The position numbers and the translations under genes are program-made. The notes under the pieces are model-generated. The model made no database searches, was not told the DNA's origin, and was given only the letters and a program-made list of their open reading frames with translations. Source: Arthrobacter russicus (GTDB lineage: Bacteria; Actinomycetota; Actinomycetes; Actinomycetales; Micrococcaceae). Taken from it: a DNA stretch of 64,000 nt. The first letter of the stretch is position 1. Every line of letters begins with the position of its first letter. Location: positions 3,658,001 to 3,722,000 of the forward strand of contig NZ_JAVDQF010000001.1 of NCBI RefSeq assembly GCF_031454135.1. Reading direction: 5' to 3'. This document shows positions 52,014 through 63,952 of the stretch, one piece after another.

Positions 52014-52637
52014 ATGTTCACAGGAATCATTGCCGGGCGGGGCTCGGTGAAAAGCATTGTCCAGGATCCCGACGGCAGTGCCAGATTGCAGCTGGACGCC
52101 GGCGGGTTGGCCGAATCGCTCGCTTCGGGCGGCTCGATCGCGGTGGACGGAATCTGCCTCACCGCGGTCGCTGTCGACGCCGGAACGCTGCGGATCGATG
52201 TGATGGGCGAGACGCTCTCGCGCAGCACACTGGGCGAACGGCAGGCCGGCGATCTGGTCAATCTCGAACGTTGCGTCGCGGCGGGGGAACGCTTCGACGG
52301 GCACGTGGTGCAGGGCCATGTGGACGGCGTCGGGACCTTGTTGCGCCGCGAGGACTTGGCTGCTTGGCAGCGGCTCCGATTCTCCCTGCCGCAGCAGTTG
52401 GCGCGCTATCTGGCGGAAAAGGGTTCGATTGCGATCGACGGGGTTTCACTCACGGTCACCGCGGTGAGCCCGGTCGCGGAGGCGGAGCCCTGGTTCGAGG
52501 TGGGTCTGATCCCGATCACGCTGGAACAGACCGGACTGGGCACGAAAGCGCTCGGCGCGGGGGTGAACCTGGAGGTCGATGTGCTGGCGAAATACACCGA
52601 ACGGCTGCTGGACTTCCGGACGGAGGCGGCGGGATGA
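52014..52637 (+). CDS. ribE: Riboflavin synthase alpha subunit
   Basis: A 207-residue enzyme of two similar lumazine-binding barrels: the first starts MFTGIIAGRGSVKSI and has SIAVDGICLT, and the second has VEGHVDGV-like VVQGHVDGVGTL and SIAIDGVSLTVTAV. It makes riboflavin from two lumazines. Normal length. Overlaps ribB by four bases. Confidence 0.95.
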   Translation: MFTGIIAGRGSVKSIVQDPDGSARLQLDAGGLAESLASGGSIAVDGICLTAVAVDAGTLRIDVMGETLSRSTLGERQAGDLVNLERCVAAGERFDGHVVQGHVDGVGTLLRREDLAAWQRLRFSLPQQLARYLAEKGSIAIDGVSLTVTAVSPVAEAEPWFEVGLIPITLEQTGLGTKALGAGVNLEVDVLAKYTERLLDFRTEAAG

Positions 52638-53286
52638 GCATCTTGGATCCGATCGAGCGCGCGGTCGCAGCCATCGCTGCGGGTCGGGCGGTCGTCGTCG
52701 TCGATGACGAAGACCGGGAGAACGAAGGGGACATCGTGTTCGCCGCGGAACACAGCAGCCCGGAGCTGATGGGCTGGACGATCCGGCATTCCTCGGGAGT
52801 GATTTGCATCCCGATGTCCGCGGAGCGGGCCGAGCAGCTCGGCTTGCCGCCGATGGTGGAATTGAACCAGGACGCCAAGGGCACGGCGTACACGGTCAGT
52901 TGCGATGCCGCCGGGGTGCTCAGCACCGGAATCAGCGCTACAGATCGCTCAATCACCGCGAAGACCTTGGCCGATCCGGGAGGAACGGCCAGAAAACTGA
53001 CCAGGCCGGGGCATATTTTCCCGCTCCGGGCAGTTGCAGGAGGTGTCAGGCAGCGTCCTGGGCACACTGAAGCCGCGGTCGAGTTGTCGGCGCTGGCCGG
53101 CTGCACGCCGGTCGGTGTGATCAGCGAAGTGGTCCGGGACGACGGTGAGATGATGCGGCGTGACGAATTGCGTCGATTCGCCGATACGTACGGTTGCCCG
53201 ATGGTGTCGATCGCCGATTTGGCGGATTATCTTGACTTGAAAGACCAAGAATCCGTCGGACATTTGGATACAGCGGAGGTAGCAAG

Positions 53287-53290
<4 letters not shown>
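52634..53290 (+). CDS. ribB: 3,4-dihydroxy-2-butanone-4-phosphate synthase
   Basis: A 218-residue monofunctional RibB. Metal and substrate motifs: VVVVDDEDRENEGDIVFAA, DRSITAKTLADP, RPGHIFPLRAVAGGVRQRPGHTEAAVELSALAG and CEVV-like GVISEVVRDDGEMMRRDEL. It converts ribulose 5-phosphate to the four-carbon unit of riboflavin. In many actinobacteria this is fused to GTP cyclohydrolase II; here a TGA and an ATGA overlap separate them. Confidence 0.94.
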
Positions 53291-54420
<1,130 letters not shown>

Positions 54421-54422
<2 letters not shown>

Positions 54423-54475
54423 GCGTCGACTTGTGGCGGGTTTCCGGGCGTAATACCCGCCACATGTCAACGCTC
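54421..54475. repeat. 55-bp palindromic element (21-13-21)
   Basis: Arms of 21 bases at 54421-54441 and 54455-54475 pair with two mismatches around a 13-base loop. The arm reads GAGCGTCGACTTGTGGC and ends GGGT, a variant of the element at 21810. It begins within the ribH stop codon and probably terminates the rib operon before hisE. Confidence 0.85.
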
Positions 54476-54515
54476 AGCGAGGTCCGAGGGGCGGAAACGG
54501 GTTAGGCTTGAGCAC

Positions 54516-54779
54516 GTGAAATCATTCGAAGACCTCTTCGCCGAACTGGGCGAAAAGGCAGTGCAGCGCCCGGAAGGGTCCAAAACGGTCACCGAACTGG
54601 ACTCCGGCGTGCACGGGATCGGCAAGAAAATCGTCGAAGAGGCCGCTGAAGTTTGGATGGCCGCCGAGTACCAGAGCGACCGCGAAACCGCAGAGGAAAT
54701 CTCGCAGCTGCTCTACCACGTGCAGGTTCTGATGATCGCCAAAGGCCTGTCCCTGCAGGATGTCTACGAGCATCTATAG
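54516..54779 (+). CDS. hisE: Phosphoribosyl-ATP pyrophosphatase
   Basis: An 87-residue all-alpha enzyme for the second step of histidine synthesis. The metal-binding helix has [16 protein letters not shown] and the second has [19 protein letters not shown]. The start is GTG 54516. It is separated from hisG by 78 bp. Confidence 0.93.
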   Translation: MKSFEDLFAELGEKAVQRPEGSKTVTELDSGVHGIGKKIVEEAAEVWMAAEYQSDRETAEEISQLLYHVQVLMIAKGLSLQDVYEHL

Positions 54780-54857
54780 CCGCCGGCCTTTCGGCTGGTG
54801 GCAAGATTTGTGCGTGACCGCTCTGCCCTGATTCCACCACTTGCGAAAGAAACCACC

Positions 54858-55700
54858 ATGCTCCGTGTAGCTGTCCCGAATAAGGGATCCCTGTCCGAAT
54901 CCGCAGCCGCGATGCTCTCCGAGGCCGGTTACCGGCAACGCCGCGACAACCGGGAACTCGTTCTGGTCGATGCCGAGAACGAGATCGAATTCTTCTACCT
55001 CCGCCCGCGCGACATCGCGGTCTATGTCGGGTCCGGAACCCTCGACGTCGGAATCACCGGCCGGGACCTGCTGCTGGACGCCGCGGTCGACGCCGATGAG
55101 TTGCTGACCCTGGGGTTTGCCGGATCGACCTTCCACTTCGCCGGGCCGGTGGGCGATTTCACCGAGATCTCCCAATTGGCCGGAAAACGGCTCGCCACCA
55201 GCTACGACGGACTGCTCCGGAACTACTTGGCGGAGCGCGGGATCGAAGCGAAAGTGGTCCGGCTGGACGGCGCGGTGGAATCTTCGGTCCGTTTGGGCGT
55301 CGCCGATGCGATCGCCGACGTCGTGGAGACCGGCAGCACCATGCGGGCCGCCGGGATGGAGATCTTCGGCGAACCGATCCTGCGATCGGAGGCGGTGCTG
55401 ATCGGTCGTTCCGGCGAAGCGCCGGCCGGGCTGGATGTGCTTTTGCGGCGTTTGCAGGGGGTTCTGGTCGCCAGGCAGTACGTGATGATGGATTACGACA
55501 TCCGCAAGGACCTGGTGGAACAGGCCAGCGCGCTCACGCCAGGCCTGGAATCCCCGACGGTTTCGCCGTTGCGGGACTCGGAATGGGTCGCGGTCCGATC
55601 GATGGTGCCCAAGAAAGACACCAACCGGGTGATGGACGAGCTCTACGGCATCGGCGCCCGGGCGATCGTGGTGTTCTCGATCCACGCGGCCCGGATCTGA
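54858..55700 (+). CDS. hisG: ATP phosphoribosyltransferase (long form)
   Basis: A 280-residue long-form HisG, with the catalytic domains (residues 1-205) and the C-terminal histidine-binding regulatory domain (about 210-280: [32 protein letters not shown]). VPNKGSLSE and [21 protein letters not shown] are signatures. First and feedback-controlled step of histidine synthesis; no HisZ is needed. ATG 54858. Ends 1 bp before hisF. Confidence 0.95.
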   Translation: MLRVAVPNKGSLSESAAAMLSEAGYRQRRDNRELVLVDAENEIEFFYLRPRDIAVYVGSGTLDVGITGRDLLLDAAVDADELLTLGFAGSTFHFAGPVGDFTEISQLAGKRLATSYDGLLRNYLAERGIEAKVVRLDGAVESSVRLGVADAIADVVETGSTMRAAGMEIFGEPILRSEAVLIGRSGEAPAGLDVLLRRLQGVLVARQYVMMDYDIRKDLVEQASALTPGLESPTVSPLRDSEWVAVRSMVPKKDTNRVMDELYGIGARAIVVFSIHAARI

Positions 55701-55701
55701 G

Positions 55702-56472
55702 ATGAGCCTCGCGATCAGAGTCATCCCGTGTCTGGACGTCGACGCCGGGCGGGTGGTGAAGGGCGTGAACTTCGCCGAGCTGCGCGATGCCGGCGATCCG
55801 GTCGAGTTGGCCCGGCGGTACGACGGTGCCGGCGCCGATGAACTGACTTTCCTGGATGTCACAGCCTCTTCCGGCAACCGGGAAACCACTTTCGACATGG
55901 TGGCCCGCGCTGCCGAGGAATTGTTCATCCCGCTGACCGTCGGCGGTGGCGTGCGCGGAGTGCGCGACGTCGACCGACTGCTGCGGGCCGGCGCCGACAA
56001 GGCGTCGATCAACTCCGCTGCAGTGCTCAAGCCCGAGGTGATCGACGAGATCACCCGGCATTTCGGCTCGCAGGTCCTGGTGCTTTCGCTCGACGCGCGC
56101 CGGGTGCCGGACGGATCGACGCCGTCGGGCTTCGAAGTCACCACGCATGGCGGGCGGCGCGGTACCGGGATGGACGCGATCGCCTGGGCCAAAGAAGCCG
56201 CTGACCGCGGGGTCGGTGAAATCCTGCTGAACTCGATCGACGCGGACGGCACCAAAGCCGGCTTCGACGTGCCCATGATCCAGGCGGTCCGGGCCGCGGT
56301 TTCCGTCCCGTTGATCGCTTCGGGCGGGGCCGGCCAGCCCGAAGACTTCCCGGCCGCAGTGCTCGCCGGGGCCGATGCGGTATTGGCCGCGAGCATCTTC
56401 CACTTCGGCCCGGTCGATGCGATCGCCCAGGTCAAGGCCGCAATCCGGGCTGCCGGGTTCCCGGTCCGCTGA
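55702..56472 (+). CDS. hisF: Imidazole glycerol phosphate synthase cyclase subunit
   Basis: A 256-residue TIM barrel. Catalytic Asp residues are in [14 protein letters not shown] and [40 protein letters not shown] and [12 protein letters not shown] bind the phosphate. It works with HisH (not in the window) to make IGP and AICAR. Normal length. Gap of 1 bp from hisG. Confidence 0.96.
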   Translation: MSLAIRVIPCLDVDAGRVVKGVNFAELRDAGDPVELARRYDGAGADELTFLDVTASSGNRETTFDMVARAAEELFIPLTVGGGVRGVRDVDRLLRAGADKASINSAAVLKPEVIDEITRHFGSQVLVLSLDARRVPDGSTPSGFEVTTHGGRRGTGMDAIAWAKEAADRGVGEILLNSIDADGTKAGFDVPMIQAVRAAVSVPLIASGGAGQPEDFPAAVLAGADAVLAASIFHFGPVDAIAQVKAAIRAAGFPVR

Positions 56473-56559
56473 CCTGCGCGCCAGGTAGGGACCTCCCCAG
56501 TCGCCCCCTCGCCTCGCAAGCTCGGCCAGGGAACCCTGCGACTGTTGGCCCAGCCGAAC

Positions 56560-56606
56560 GCACACTTGGTGCGGGTGTTTTCGGAAAACACCCGCACCAA
56601 GTGTGC
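56560..56606. repeat. Perfect 22-bp palindrome between convergent hisF and phosphoesterase
   Basis: Two perfectly complementary 22-base arms, 56560-56581 and 56585-56606, surround only CGG. It lies between the convergent hisF and metallophosphoesterase genes and can end both transcripts. Its inner motif CACTTGGTGCGGGTG resembles the ACTTGTGGCGGGT of the 54421 element, so it may be a relative with a shorter loop. The rest of the 214-bp gap shows nothing further. Confidence 0.75.
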
Positions 56607-56686
56607 ACTCGCACGCTGGGGTGTCGGGGCGCCCGGCGTTGGGGGAGCGTGGGGTGTGGATCGCCGAGTGTGGCGCGGCCGAGTGG

Positions 56687-57763
56687 CTAGACCAGGGGGA
56701 TCCAGGCTTCTTTGAGCCATTGTTTGCGCCGGAAGTCCCGGGCCGAGATCCTGACCTGGTCCGGGTAAACGGAAACTTGCAAACCGGTGTTCTCCAGCCG
56801 GTCCAAGGCCCTTTCCCCGCCGGTGCCGTTGTCCGTGTAGAGGGTTTCGATGGCGCCCGTATTGAACACCTGGAAACCGAGCAGATTGCCGCTGCCGGGC
56901 ACCGTGCGCCGGACTTCCCAATCGGCCAGGGTGAGTGCCCAGTGGGTGTGCGAACTGAACAGGAAGACATTCGGGTACGGGCCCAGAATGCCCAATAGCC
57001 GATCCGCCTGCAGGTAGTCCGCCGAGTAGAGCTTGTTCCTGGTTCCGGAGACGGTGTCCGGCAACGGGTGGTGGCTGAACACCATGACCGGCTTGCCGCG
57101 GGCGGCCCAGAAAGCCAAGCGCTCCCGCAGCCAAGCCAACTGCGCATCGCTCAGCCAGACTTCGTCCCATTTGCTTGCGTCGTGGTACTTCATGTACTTC
57201 TCGGTGCCCAGGATCAGCCCGGGAACGCCGCCGAGCGAGATTTCGGTGTAGACCTGGTCGCGTCCGGTGAACTTGTAGAAGCTATTGAACAGCGACGCTT
57301 CAGTGGTGCCGTTGGGCCAAGCGGCTTGGTTGAGCGTGTTCGGGTCTTTGTATTTGGGGACATAGAACTCGTGGTTGCCGATGCCCCAATGCACCTGCCC
57401 GGCGTGCGGGTGTTCGTCGAGGGTCTTGCGGACCGCAGCGTACTCGAAATCGTAGCCGCGAGGCGTGATGTCGCCGTTGACCACCAGGCCGGTGCTGCGC
57501 GGATTGGTGCTGGACATGTCATCCAGCGCGCGGCCGAAGTCGCCGAGGTCGCCTTGGATGTCGCTGATCACATTGAAGCTGCTCAGTACCGGGCCGGGAT
57601 CGGTGCTCGCGGACCCGGAGACGGAAGCGGTGCGGCTTGGGCTGGCGTTGGCTGGAGCCGCGGCGGCGACTGCGGCCCCGGCACCGGCAAGCGCGGCGAT
57701 GGAAGCAACCATCGCGTTCCGGCGGGATAGCGGGGAGCGGCTCGGGAAGGTCGGTCCTGGCAT
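56687..57763 (-). CDS. Tat-exported calcineurin-like metallophosphoesterase
   Basis: A 358-residue protein. The first 40 residues are a Tat signal (PLSRRNAMVASIAALAGAGA, cleavage likely after APANA). The mature part has the metallophosphoesterase motifs SDIQGD (Asp68), NGDITPRG (Asp98), GNHEFY (Asn130-His131), FSHHPLP and SSHTHW. In the first motif the usual D-x-H is D-x-Q (Gln70), so one metal may be held differently. Substrate unknown; a secreted phosphodiesterase or phosphatase. Single gene on the minus strand inside the his/trp region. Confidence 0.85.
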   Translation of the reverse strand: MPGPTFPSRSPLSRRNAMVASIAALAGAGAAVAAAAPANASPSRTASVSGSASTDPGPVLSSFNVISDIQGDLGDFGRALDDMSSTNPRSTGLVVNGDITPRGYDFEYAAVRKTLDEHPHAGQVHWGIGNHEFYVPKYKDPNTLNQAAWPNGTTEASLFNSFYKFTGRDQVYTEISLGGVPGLILGTEKYMKYHDASKWDEVWLSDAQLAWLRERLAFWAARGKPVMVFSHHPLPDTVSGTRNKLYSADYLQADRLLGILGPYPNVFLFSSHTHWALTLADWEVRRTVPGSGNLLGFQVFNTGAIETLYTDNGTGGERALDRLENTGLQVSVYPDQVRISARDFRRKQWLKEAWIPLV

Positions 57764-57884
57764 GGTTCGGTGGCCTTTCGGTTCGAAAGTGGTGCGGACA
57801 CCACGAACCTATGCGGGCCATGTGAACATGTTCCAAACTTGTCATGACATCTTTGAGGATGCCGCCGTCGGGGAGGCCGACGGC

Positions 57885-58529
57885 TCAGAGGCCCACCTCG
57901 GCGGTCTGCAGAAGTGCGACGGCGTCCGGTTGCCCTTCAAAGGTCACCAGGGCGTGTTCCGTGCGACCGTGCGCGTGCATCAGCAGCTCGCCCGGCTCGC
58001 CGACGATCGCCACGGAGACCGGAGCACGTTTGGCCACGTGCCGTGGCCCGGAGGGCTGCACCAGGACAATGCCCAGGTCCACGCCCCGGTAGAGGATCGC
58101 CGCACGTTTGACCAGCTCGGACCACAGGGCGTCCGAATATTCTTCGTCGAGCGCCCGGGGAGCCCAACGGTCCGTGGCGCGTCGGACGTCCTCGGTGTGC
58201 ACGAAGTATTCGATCAGGTTCGAGCTTTCGTCGACCGCTTTGATCCGCATCGGGGACAGCGCCGGAGGACCGGAGCGGAACTGTTCCACCAGCCGTGCGT
58301 AGGCATCGGCAGTGGAGGATTTCGCGGCCAATTTCCGGGTCGATGCGTCAGAAGCGCGGGCAAAGGCCCGCAGGATCAAGCCGAGCCCGACGCCGGCATT
58401 CCGCTCCCGCAGGAACAGGTGTGCGGCCAGTTCTTGGGTGCGCCAGCCGGTGCACAGGGTAGCGGCGTCCGGGCCGGCTGCGAGCAGCGTTTCGGCCAGG
58501 ACTTCGCGGGAAGGATCTACAAAATGCAT
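57885..58529 (-). CDS. TIGR03085 family (DinB/MDMPI-like) protein
   Basis: A 214-residue protein of the actinobacterial TIGR03085 family, related to mycothiol-dependent maleylpyruvate isomerase-type metal-binding domains. The N-terminal bundle has CTGWRTQELAAHLFLRERN with the His of the metal site, and IEYFVHTEDVRRA carries another His/Glu. No precise activity is known. ATG 58529 is chosen because LVDPSRE-type starts are typical; upstream codons are not conserved. A hairpin (GCCGTCGG/CCGACGGC) overlaps its 3' side. Confidence 0.78.
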   Translation of the reverse strand: MHFVDPSREVLAETLLAAGPDAATLCTGWRTQELAAHLFLRERNAGVGLGLILRAFARASDASTRKLAAKSSTADAYARLVEQFRSGPPALSPMRIKAVDESSNLIEYFVHTEDVRRATDRWAPRALDEEYSDALWSELVKRAAILYRGVDLGIVLVQPSGPRHVAKRAPVSVAIVGEPGELLMHAHGRTEHALVTFEGQPDAVALLQTAEVGL

Positions 58530-58652
58530 CACTTGTGAAATTAGCACGATCTGGCCGCAAAATCCCGGTCCGAACCGCCGGGGATGAAGTTGTTCTACCG
58601 CGGCCCGCCGACGACGCGGCGAATGCCGCCGGATACCAATAGAATTGAAAGG

Positions 58653-59060
58653 ATGCCCGCAGAAATCAGCTCCGACAATGAACAGCTTCCGGTGAAAATC
58701 GCCGAACGGCTCAAACGCGACCCGGCAGGTCTGGTCGCCGCCGTGGTCCAGCAATTCGACAGCAAAGAAGTGCTGATGCTCGGCTGGATGAACGATGAAG
58801 CATTGCAGCGCACACTCAGCACCGGCCGGGTCACTTTCTTCTCCCGGTCCCGGCAGGAATTCTGGCGCAAGGGCGACACCTCAGGCCACATCCAACTGGT
58901 CAAGTCGGTGGCCTTGGACTGCGACGGCGATGCGCTGCTGATCACCGTCGACCAGCACGGGCCGGCCTGCCACACCGGCACCCGAAGTTGCTTCGACGGC
59001 CGGTCCTTGCCTGCCGTGGTGCTGACCGCGGAAGACCAGTCTGAAAACCCGAGCCGATGA
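58653..59060 (+). CDS. hisI: Phosphoribosyl-AMP cyclohydrolase
   Basis: A 135-residue enzyme that opens the purine ring in histidine synthesis. Signature motifs: [41 protein letters not shown], and the zinc cysteines in [10 protein letters not shown] and [13 protein letters not shown] 58653 with GAAAGG upstream. It overlaps trpE by four bases, joining the his and trp pathways in one transcript, an order common in actinobacteria. Confidence 0.94.
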   Translation: MPAEISSDNEQLPVKIAERLKRDPAGLVAAVVQQFDSKEVLMLGWMNDEALQRTLSTGRVTFFSRSRQEFWRKGDTSGHIQLVKSVALDCDGDALLITVDQHGPACHTGTRSCFDGRSLPAVVLTAEDQSENPSR

Positions 59061-60700
59061 GCACGAAGGAAACCCCCACCATGCCGGCAGCCGCCCGCCC
59101 AAGCCAGGCCCGCCTGGGCCAGATCAGCCCGAGCCTCGAAGAATTCCGGGTGCTCGCCCGGAACCACCGGGTGATCCCGGTGACGCTGCGGGTGCTCGCC
59201 GATTCGCACACGCCGATTGGCTTGTACCGGGCTTTGGCCGACGGGGCGCCGGGCACTTTCCTGATGGAATCCGCGGCTCCCGGCGGAGTCTGGTCGCAGC
59301 ACTCGTTCATCGGGGTCCGTTCCCGGGCCACGTTGACCACCGCCGACGGCCAGGCCCATTGGATCGGCGAGCCGCCGGTCGGCGTGCCGCTGGACGGCAA
59401 TCCGGTGCAGGCACTCGCGCGGACCGTCGAACTGCTGCAGACCGAACGGTTCGCCGGCCTGCCGCCATTCACTTCCGGGATGGTCGGCTTCCTGGGCTGG
59501 GAGTCGGTGCGGCACTGGGAGAAGCTGCCCCATCCGCCGGTGGACGACTTGGGCCTGCCGGAGTTGGCGATGAACCTGGTCAGCGATATGGCGGTGCATG
59601 ACAACACCGACGGTTCGGTGCTGTTGATCGCGAATGCGATCAATTTCGACGGCAGCGACGAGCGGGTCGACGAAGCCTGGCAGGACGCGGTGCAGCGCTT
59701 GGACGAGATGCTTTCCGCGATGGGCGCGCCGCTGCGCCAGCCGGTCAGCACCGTGGCCGCTGCCGGAGACCCGGTCGACGACGAGGCAGGCTTCCGGGCC
59801 GCGGTCCAGGAACGCTGGGACGAGGCCGAGTACCTCGGCGCGATCAAACTGGGCAAAGCAGCGATCGTGGACGGCGAAGTTTTCCAGGTGGTGATTTCCC
59901 GGCGCTTCGAAATGGCGAACGCGGCCACGCCGCTGGATGTCTACCGGATGCTGCGGGCCTCGAATCCCAGCCCCTACATGTACCTCTACAGCTTCGTCGA
60001 TGCGCAGGGGAACGACTACGCGATCGTGGGATCTTCGCCGGAAGCCCTGGTCACGGTCACCGGGGACGAGGTGATCACCCATCCGATTGCCGGCTCGCGG
60101 CCGCGCGGGAAAACCGTGGAGGCGGATCAGGCGCTCGCCGAGGACTTGCTCGCGGACGAAAAGGAACGGGCCGAGCACCTGATGCTGGTGGATTTGGCCC
60201 GCAACGACATCTCCAAGGTCTGCCTGCCCGGCAGCGTGGACGTCACCCAGTTCATGGAGGTGGAACGGTTCAGCCACATCATGCATCTGGTCTCCACCGT
60301 AGTCGGCACGCTGTCTCCGGAGAAGACCGCCTACGACACGCTGGCCGCGACCTTCCCGGCCGGCACGCTCTCCGGTGCGCCGAAGCCGCGGGCCATGCGG
60401 CTCCTGGACGAATTGGAACCGCACCGGCGCGGACTCTACGGCGGAGTGGTCGGGTACCTGGATTTCGCCGGCAATATGGATACCGCGATCACCATCCGCA
60501 CCGCATTGCTCCGCGACGGCGTAGCCTATGTACAGGCCGGCGGCGGCATCGTCGCGGATTCCCAGGACGCGGCTGAAGCCTTGGAAACCGTGAACAAAGC
60601 GGCAGCGCCGCTGCGCGCAGTGTATTCGGCGCAGCGGCTGCAGGTGTTCGAGGCGTCCGCCGCGAACGCCGGCGAAACGAAGGGTTCTTCCGATGACTGA
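59057..60700 (+). CDS. trpE: Anthranilate synthase component I
   Basis: A 547-residue chorismate-using enzyme, first step of tryptophan synthesis. The feedback-site motif is [10 protein letters not shown]; the active-site motifs are [72 protein letters not shown] and [16 protein letters not shown]. The glutamine amidotransferase partner (TrpG) is not in the window. Overlaps hisI and the next membrane protein gene. Confidence 0.95.
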   Translation: MSTKETPTMPAAARPSQARLGQISPSLEEFRVLARNHRVIPVTLRVLADSHTPIGLYRALADGAPGTFLMESAAPGGVWSQHSFIGVRSRATLTTADGQAHWIGEPPVGVPLDGNPVQALARTVELLQTERFAGLPPFTSGMVGFLGWESVRHWEKLPHPPVDDLGLPELAMNLVSDMAVHDNTDGSVLLIANAINFDGSDERVDEAWQDAVQRLDEMLSAMGAPLRQPVSTVAAAGDPVDDEAGFRAAVQERWDEAEYLGAIKLGKAAIVDGEVFQVVISRRFEMANAATPLDVYRMLRASNPSPYMYLYSFVDAQGNDYAIVGSSPEALVTVTGDEVITHPIAGSRPRGKTVEADQALAEDLLADEKERAEHLMLVDLARNDISKVCLPGSVDVTQFMEVERFSHIMHLVSTVVGTLSPEKTAYDTLAATFPAGTLSGAPKPRAMRLLDELEPHRRGLYGGVVGYLDFAGNMDTAITIRTALLRDGVAYVQAGGGIVADSQDAAEALETVNKAAAPLRAVYSAQRLQVFEASAANAGETKGSSDD

Positions 60701-61376
60701 TCCAGAAGGCGTCAAGCCCGCCGAGGCAGCGGACGGCGACAGCATGCCGGCCGAAGCCGCGCCGGAACACCACTCGGCTACGGCCCCGCTCGCCTGGTAC
60801 CGGAGGAAATCGATCCTGGTGCTGGCCGCGTTGCTGTTCGCGGCTGTGGCTTTCGGCGCGAGCACGCAGACCTGGCTGCACGTTTCAGCGAACCAGGGCG
60901 CGATCCGGGCCGACAACATCGCGATTCCGGGGTCCAAAGCAGCCACCGCGGTCACGGCCTTGACCCTGGTCTCGGCCGCGGGGGCACTGGCCCTGTCGAT
61001 TTCCGGCCGGTTGGGCCGGATCATCGCGGGCAGCATCGTTTTCCTCGCCGGCATCGGGGTCGCAGCCACCGCGATCGCGGTCCTGGCGGATCCGAAAGGT
61101 TCGGCCAATGGCCCGCTCGGCGCGCAGATCGGCGTCACCGGAATCCCGATCGAGGCCAGCACCACGCCTTTGGTCTGGGTCGCCCTGGTGGCCGGTGTGC
61201 TGCTGAGCTTCACCGCGATCGCGGTGCTGGTCTGGGGACGCAATTGGGCCGGATCGAAAAAATACAGCTACCGACGGGCCGCCGAGGCGCAACCGGAGGG
61301 CGAGCCGCTGGACGACATCGACAGCTGGGACCGGCTCAGCCGGGGCGACGATCCGACCAATCCGCAGCGTGCCTGA
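60693..61376 (+). CDS. Trp operon-associated membrane protein
   Basis: A 227-residue protein of the Trp_oprn_chp family found inside actinobacterial trp operons. It has an acidic N-terminus, then four membrane helices: [54 protein letters not shown] and [23 protein letters not shown] after the first helix is conserved. Function unknown; location suggests tryptophan or indole handling. Overlaps trpE by 8 bp. Confidence 0.85.
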   Translation: MTDPEGVKPAEAADGDSMPAEAAPEHHSATAPLAWYRRKSILVLAALLFAAVAFGASTQTWLHVSANQGAIRADNIAIPGSKAATAVTALTLVSAAGALALSISGRLGRIIAGSIVFLAGIGVAATAIAVLADPKGSANGPLGAQIGVTGIPIEASTTPLVWVALVAGVLLSFTAIAVLVWGRNWAGSKKYSYRRAAEAQPEGEPLDDIDSWDRLSRGDDPTNPQRA

Positions 61377-61481
61377 GCCGGTCCGGCTGCCTACGGTCCG
61401 GCCCGAGGTGCGGATACTCCGGGGCAATCTGGCAGAATGTAAGCGAAGCAAACGACAACCGCTACCTCTTCAGGAGAGATC

Positions 61482-61760
61482 ATGAGCAGCAAGACCACCA
61501 CGACCAACGCCTCCACCGCTACCGAGCCGGTGCAGCGTGCTGTGGTGGAGAGCCACGGCAGCAGCCCGGCAGCCTGGACCACGGTCTTCGTGGCGCTTGC
61601 CGGTGCTCTGGTCTGCTCGATCGCCTTCGTCTTCGCGAACACGCCGTTGTTCATCGTCGGCCTGGTGGTCATGGTGATCGGCGGGATCATCGGAATCGTG
61701 ATGCGCAAGATGGGCTTCGGCGTCGGCGGATCCAGAGTCAAGCAGACGTCGGGCCACTGA
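61482..61760 (+). CDS. HGxxPAAW motif membrane protein
   Basis: A 92-residue protein with the family-defining motif HGSSPAAW at residues 25-32, two membrane helices ([20 protein letters not shown] and [19 protein letters not shown]) and a short basic tail. The N-terminus is Ser/Thr-rich. It always sits before trpC in these genomes, but its role is unknown. Starts 105 bp after the previous gene, with AGGAGAGATC upstream, and ends 2 bp before trpC. Confidence 0.85.
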   Translation: MSSKTTTTNASTATEPVQRAVVESHGSSPAAWTTVFVALAGALVCSIAFVFANTPLFIVGLVVMVIGGIIGIVMRKMGFGVGGSRVKQTSGH

Positions 61761-61762
61761 AC

Positions 61763-62566
61763 GTGAGCGTTCTCGACGACATCATCGCGGGAGTCCGCGA
61801 GGACCTCGCAGAGCGCAGAGCGCAGCTTCCTCTGGAGCAGCTCCAAGCGCTTGCCGCGGCCCAGCCTGCCGCGCTCGATGCCCTGGCCGCATTGCGCGCA
61901 CCGGGATTGCAGGTGATCGCCGAAGTCAAGCGGCGCAGTCCGTCCAAAGGGCAGCTTGCCGAAATTGCCGACCCGGCCGGGCTCGCCGCGCAGTACGCGC
62001 AAGGCGGGGCGTCGGTGATCAGCGTGCTCACCGAGCAACGCCGGTTCACCGGTTCTTTGGCGGATCTGGACGCGGTGCGCGCCGCCGTGCGGATCCCGGT
62101 GCTGCGCAAGGATTTCACCGTAGACCCCTATCAGATCTGGGAAGCCCGGGCGCATGGTGCAGACCTGGTACTGCTGATCGTGGCGGCCTTGGACGACGCG
62201 CAGCTGCGCGAGTTCCTGGCGCTGACTGAGGAGCTGGGCATGCAGGCCCTGGTCGAGACGCACACCGCCGAGGAGATCGATCGGGCGCTGGCCCTCGGGG
62301 CGAAGATCATCGGCGTCAATGTGCGAAATCTGAAAACCTTGGAAGTGGACAACGCAGTCTTCGCCTCGCTGGCCGGAGCGGTTCCGGCCGGCAGCGTGCT
62401 AGTCGCGGAGTCCGGGGTCAAGACCGCCGACGACGTAGCGCACTACGCGGCGCACGGCGCCACTGCGGTGCTGGTCGGCGAAGCGCTGGTCAGCTCGGTT
62501 GAGCCCGCGGCTACGATCGCGGCTTTCCGGGCCGCAGCGGAGACGGCGCAAGCGCCGGCCGTCTGA
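61763..62566 (+). CDS. trpC: Indole-3-glycerol phosphate synthase
   Basis: A 267-residue TIM barrel that closes the indole ring. Active-site motifs: [13 protein letters not shown] with the catalytic Lys, [34 protein letters not shown], and [11 protein letters not shown]. The start is GTG 61763. Normal length. Followed by trpB after 51 bp. Confidence 0.95.
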   Translation: MSVLDDIIAGVREDLAERRAQLPLEQLQALAAAQPAALDALAALRAPGLQVIAEVKRRSPSKGQLAEIADPAGLAAQYAQGGASVISVLTEQRRFTGSLADLDAVRAAVRIPVLRKDFTVDPYQIWEARAHGADLVLLIVAALDDAQLREFLALTEELGMQALVETHTAEEIDRALALGAKIIGVNVRNLKTLEVDNAVFASLAGAVPAGSVLVAESGVKTADDVAHYAAHGATAVLVGEALVSSVEPAATIAAFRAAAETAQAPAV

Positions 62567-62617
62567 GTTCCAACTCCGGCAAGCATCACCTTGTTCGAAT
62601 CGACTCGAAGGAATCCC

Positions 62618-63952
62618 ATGGCAGAGAACGCCGTCCCCGGCGCCCCCGAAGAGGCAGCGGATGCCTTTCTTTCCGATGCCCGTGCCGACCGTGGCGCAGC
62701 GGCTTCCGGCCCGGCAAGCCTCAAACACGCGAGCGGGCCGTATTTCGGCGAGTACGGCGGCCGTTGGATGCCGGAGTCTTTGATCGCGGCGATCGACGAA
62801 CTGGAAGACACCTTCGAAAAGGCCAAGGCGGATCCCGAGTTCCTCGCTGAGATCGCCCGGCTGAACAAGACCTACTCCGGCCGGCCTTCGATGCTGACCG
62901 AGGCCAAACGCTTCGCCGAATACGCCGGTGGCGCCCGGGTCTTCCTCAAGCGGGAGGATCTCAACCACACCGGTTCGCACAAGATCAACAATGTGCTGGG
63001 CCAGGCCCTGCTCGCCAAGCGGATGGGCAAGACCCGGATCATCGCGGAGACCGGGGCCGGCCAGCACGGCGTGGCCAGTGCTACCGCCGCAGCGCTGTTG
63101 GGCCTGGAATGCGTGGTGTACATGGGGGCCGAGGACACCCGGCGGCAGTCGCTCAACGTGGCCCGGATGAAACTGCTCGGGGCTACCGTGGTCCCGGTGA
63201 CGAACGGCTCGCAGACGCTCAAGGACGCGATCAACGATGCGTTGCGCGACTGGGTCGCGAACGTCGATACCACGCACTACCTGCTCGGCACCGCAGCCGG
63301 TGCCCACCCGTTCCCGGCGATGGTCAGGTTCTTCCATGAAGTGATCGGCGAGGAGGCCCGGGAGCAGATCCTGGAGCAGACCGGCCGGCTCCCGGATGCG
63401 GTCTGCGCCTGCATCGGCGGCGGATCGAATGCGATCGGCATTTTCCACGGCTTCCTGGATGATCCGGAGGTCGCGATCTACGGTTTCGAAGCCGGCGGCG
63501 ACGGGGTGGAAACCGGACGGCACGCCGCCACGATCACGCTCGGCCGCCCGGGTGTGCTGCACGGCGCCCGGTCCTATCTGATGCAGGATGAAGACGGCCA
63601 GACCGTGGAATCGCATTCCATTTCGGCCGGGTTGGACTATCCCGGCGTGGGCCCGGAGCATTCCTACCTGGCGGACATCGGCCGGGTCGCCTACGAGCCG
63701 GTCACCGACGCCGAAGCCATGGAAGCATTCCGGTTGCTCTGCCGGACCGAAGGCATCATCCCGGCGATCGAATCCGCGCATGCTCTGGCCGGTGCGATGC
63801 GGGTCGGCAAGGGGCTGACCGAAGGCCTCGCCGATCCGCAGCAGGTGATTTTGCTGGTAAACCTCTCCGGCCGCGGCGACAAGGACGTGGGCACTGCCGC
63901 CGAATGGTTCGATTTGATCGACGCGGACGCTTCCGAAGGAGTGGAAAAATGA
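62618..63952 (+). CDS. trpB: Tryptophan synthase beta subunit
   Basis: A 444-residue PLP enzyme. PLP Lys is in [32 protein letters not shown], and the C-terminal [11 protein letters not shown] are family hallmarks. An N-terminal extension of about 40 residues (ending ASGPASLKH) precedes the conserved [16 protein letters not shown] 62618 follows GAAGGAATCCC. Overlaps trpA by four bases. Confidence 0.97.
   Translation: MAENAVPGAPEEAADAFLSDARADRGAAASGPASLKHASGPYFGEYGGRWMPESLIAAIDELEDTFEKAKADPEFLAEIARLNKTYSGRPSMLTEAKRFAEYAGGARVFLKREDLNHTGSHKINNVLGQALLAKRMGKTRIIAETGAGQHGVASATAAALLGLECVVYMGAEDTRRQSLNVARMKLLGATVVPVTNGSQTLKDAINDALRDWVANVDTTHYLLGTAAGAHPFPAMVRFFHEVIGEEAREQILEQTGRLPDAVCACIGGGSNAIGIFHGFLDDPEVAIYGFEAGGDGVETGRHAATITLGRPGVLHGARSYLMQDEDGQTVESHSISAGLDYPGVGPEHSYLADIGRVAYEPVTDAEAMEAFRLLCRTEGIIPAIESAHALAGAMRVGKGLTEGLADPQQVILLVNLSGRGDKDVGTAAEWFDLIDADASEGVEK

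Noticed and set aside
58595-61243. 882-codon minus-strand frame over hisI and trpE
   Set aside because: Antisense shadow of two intact biosynthetic genes; no recognisable domain.
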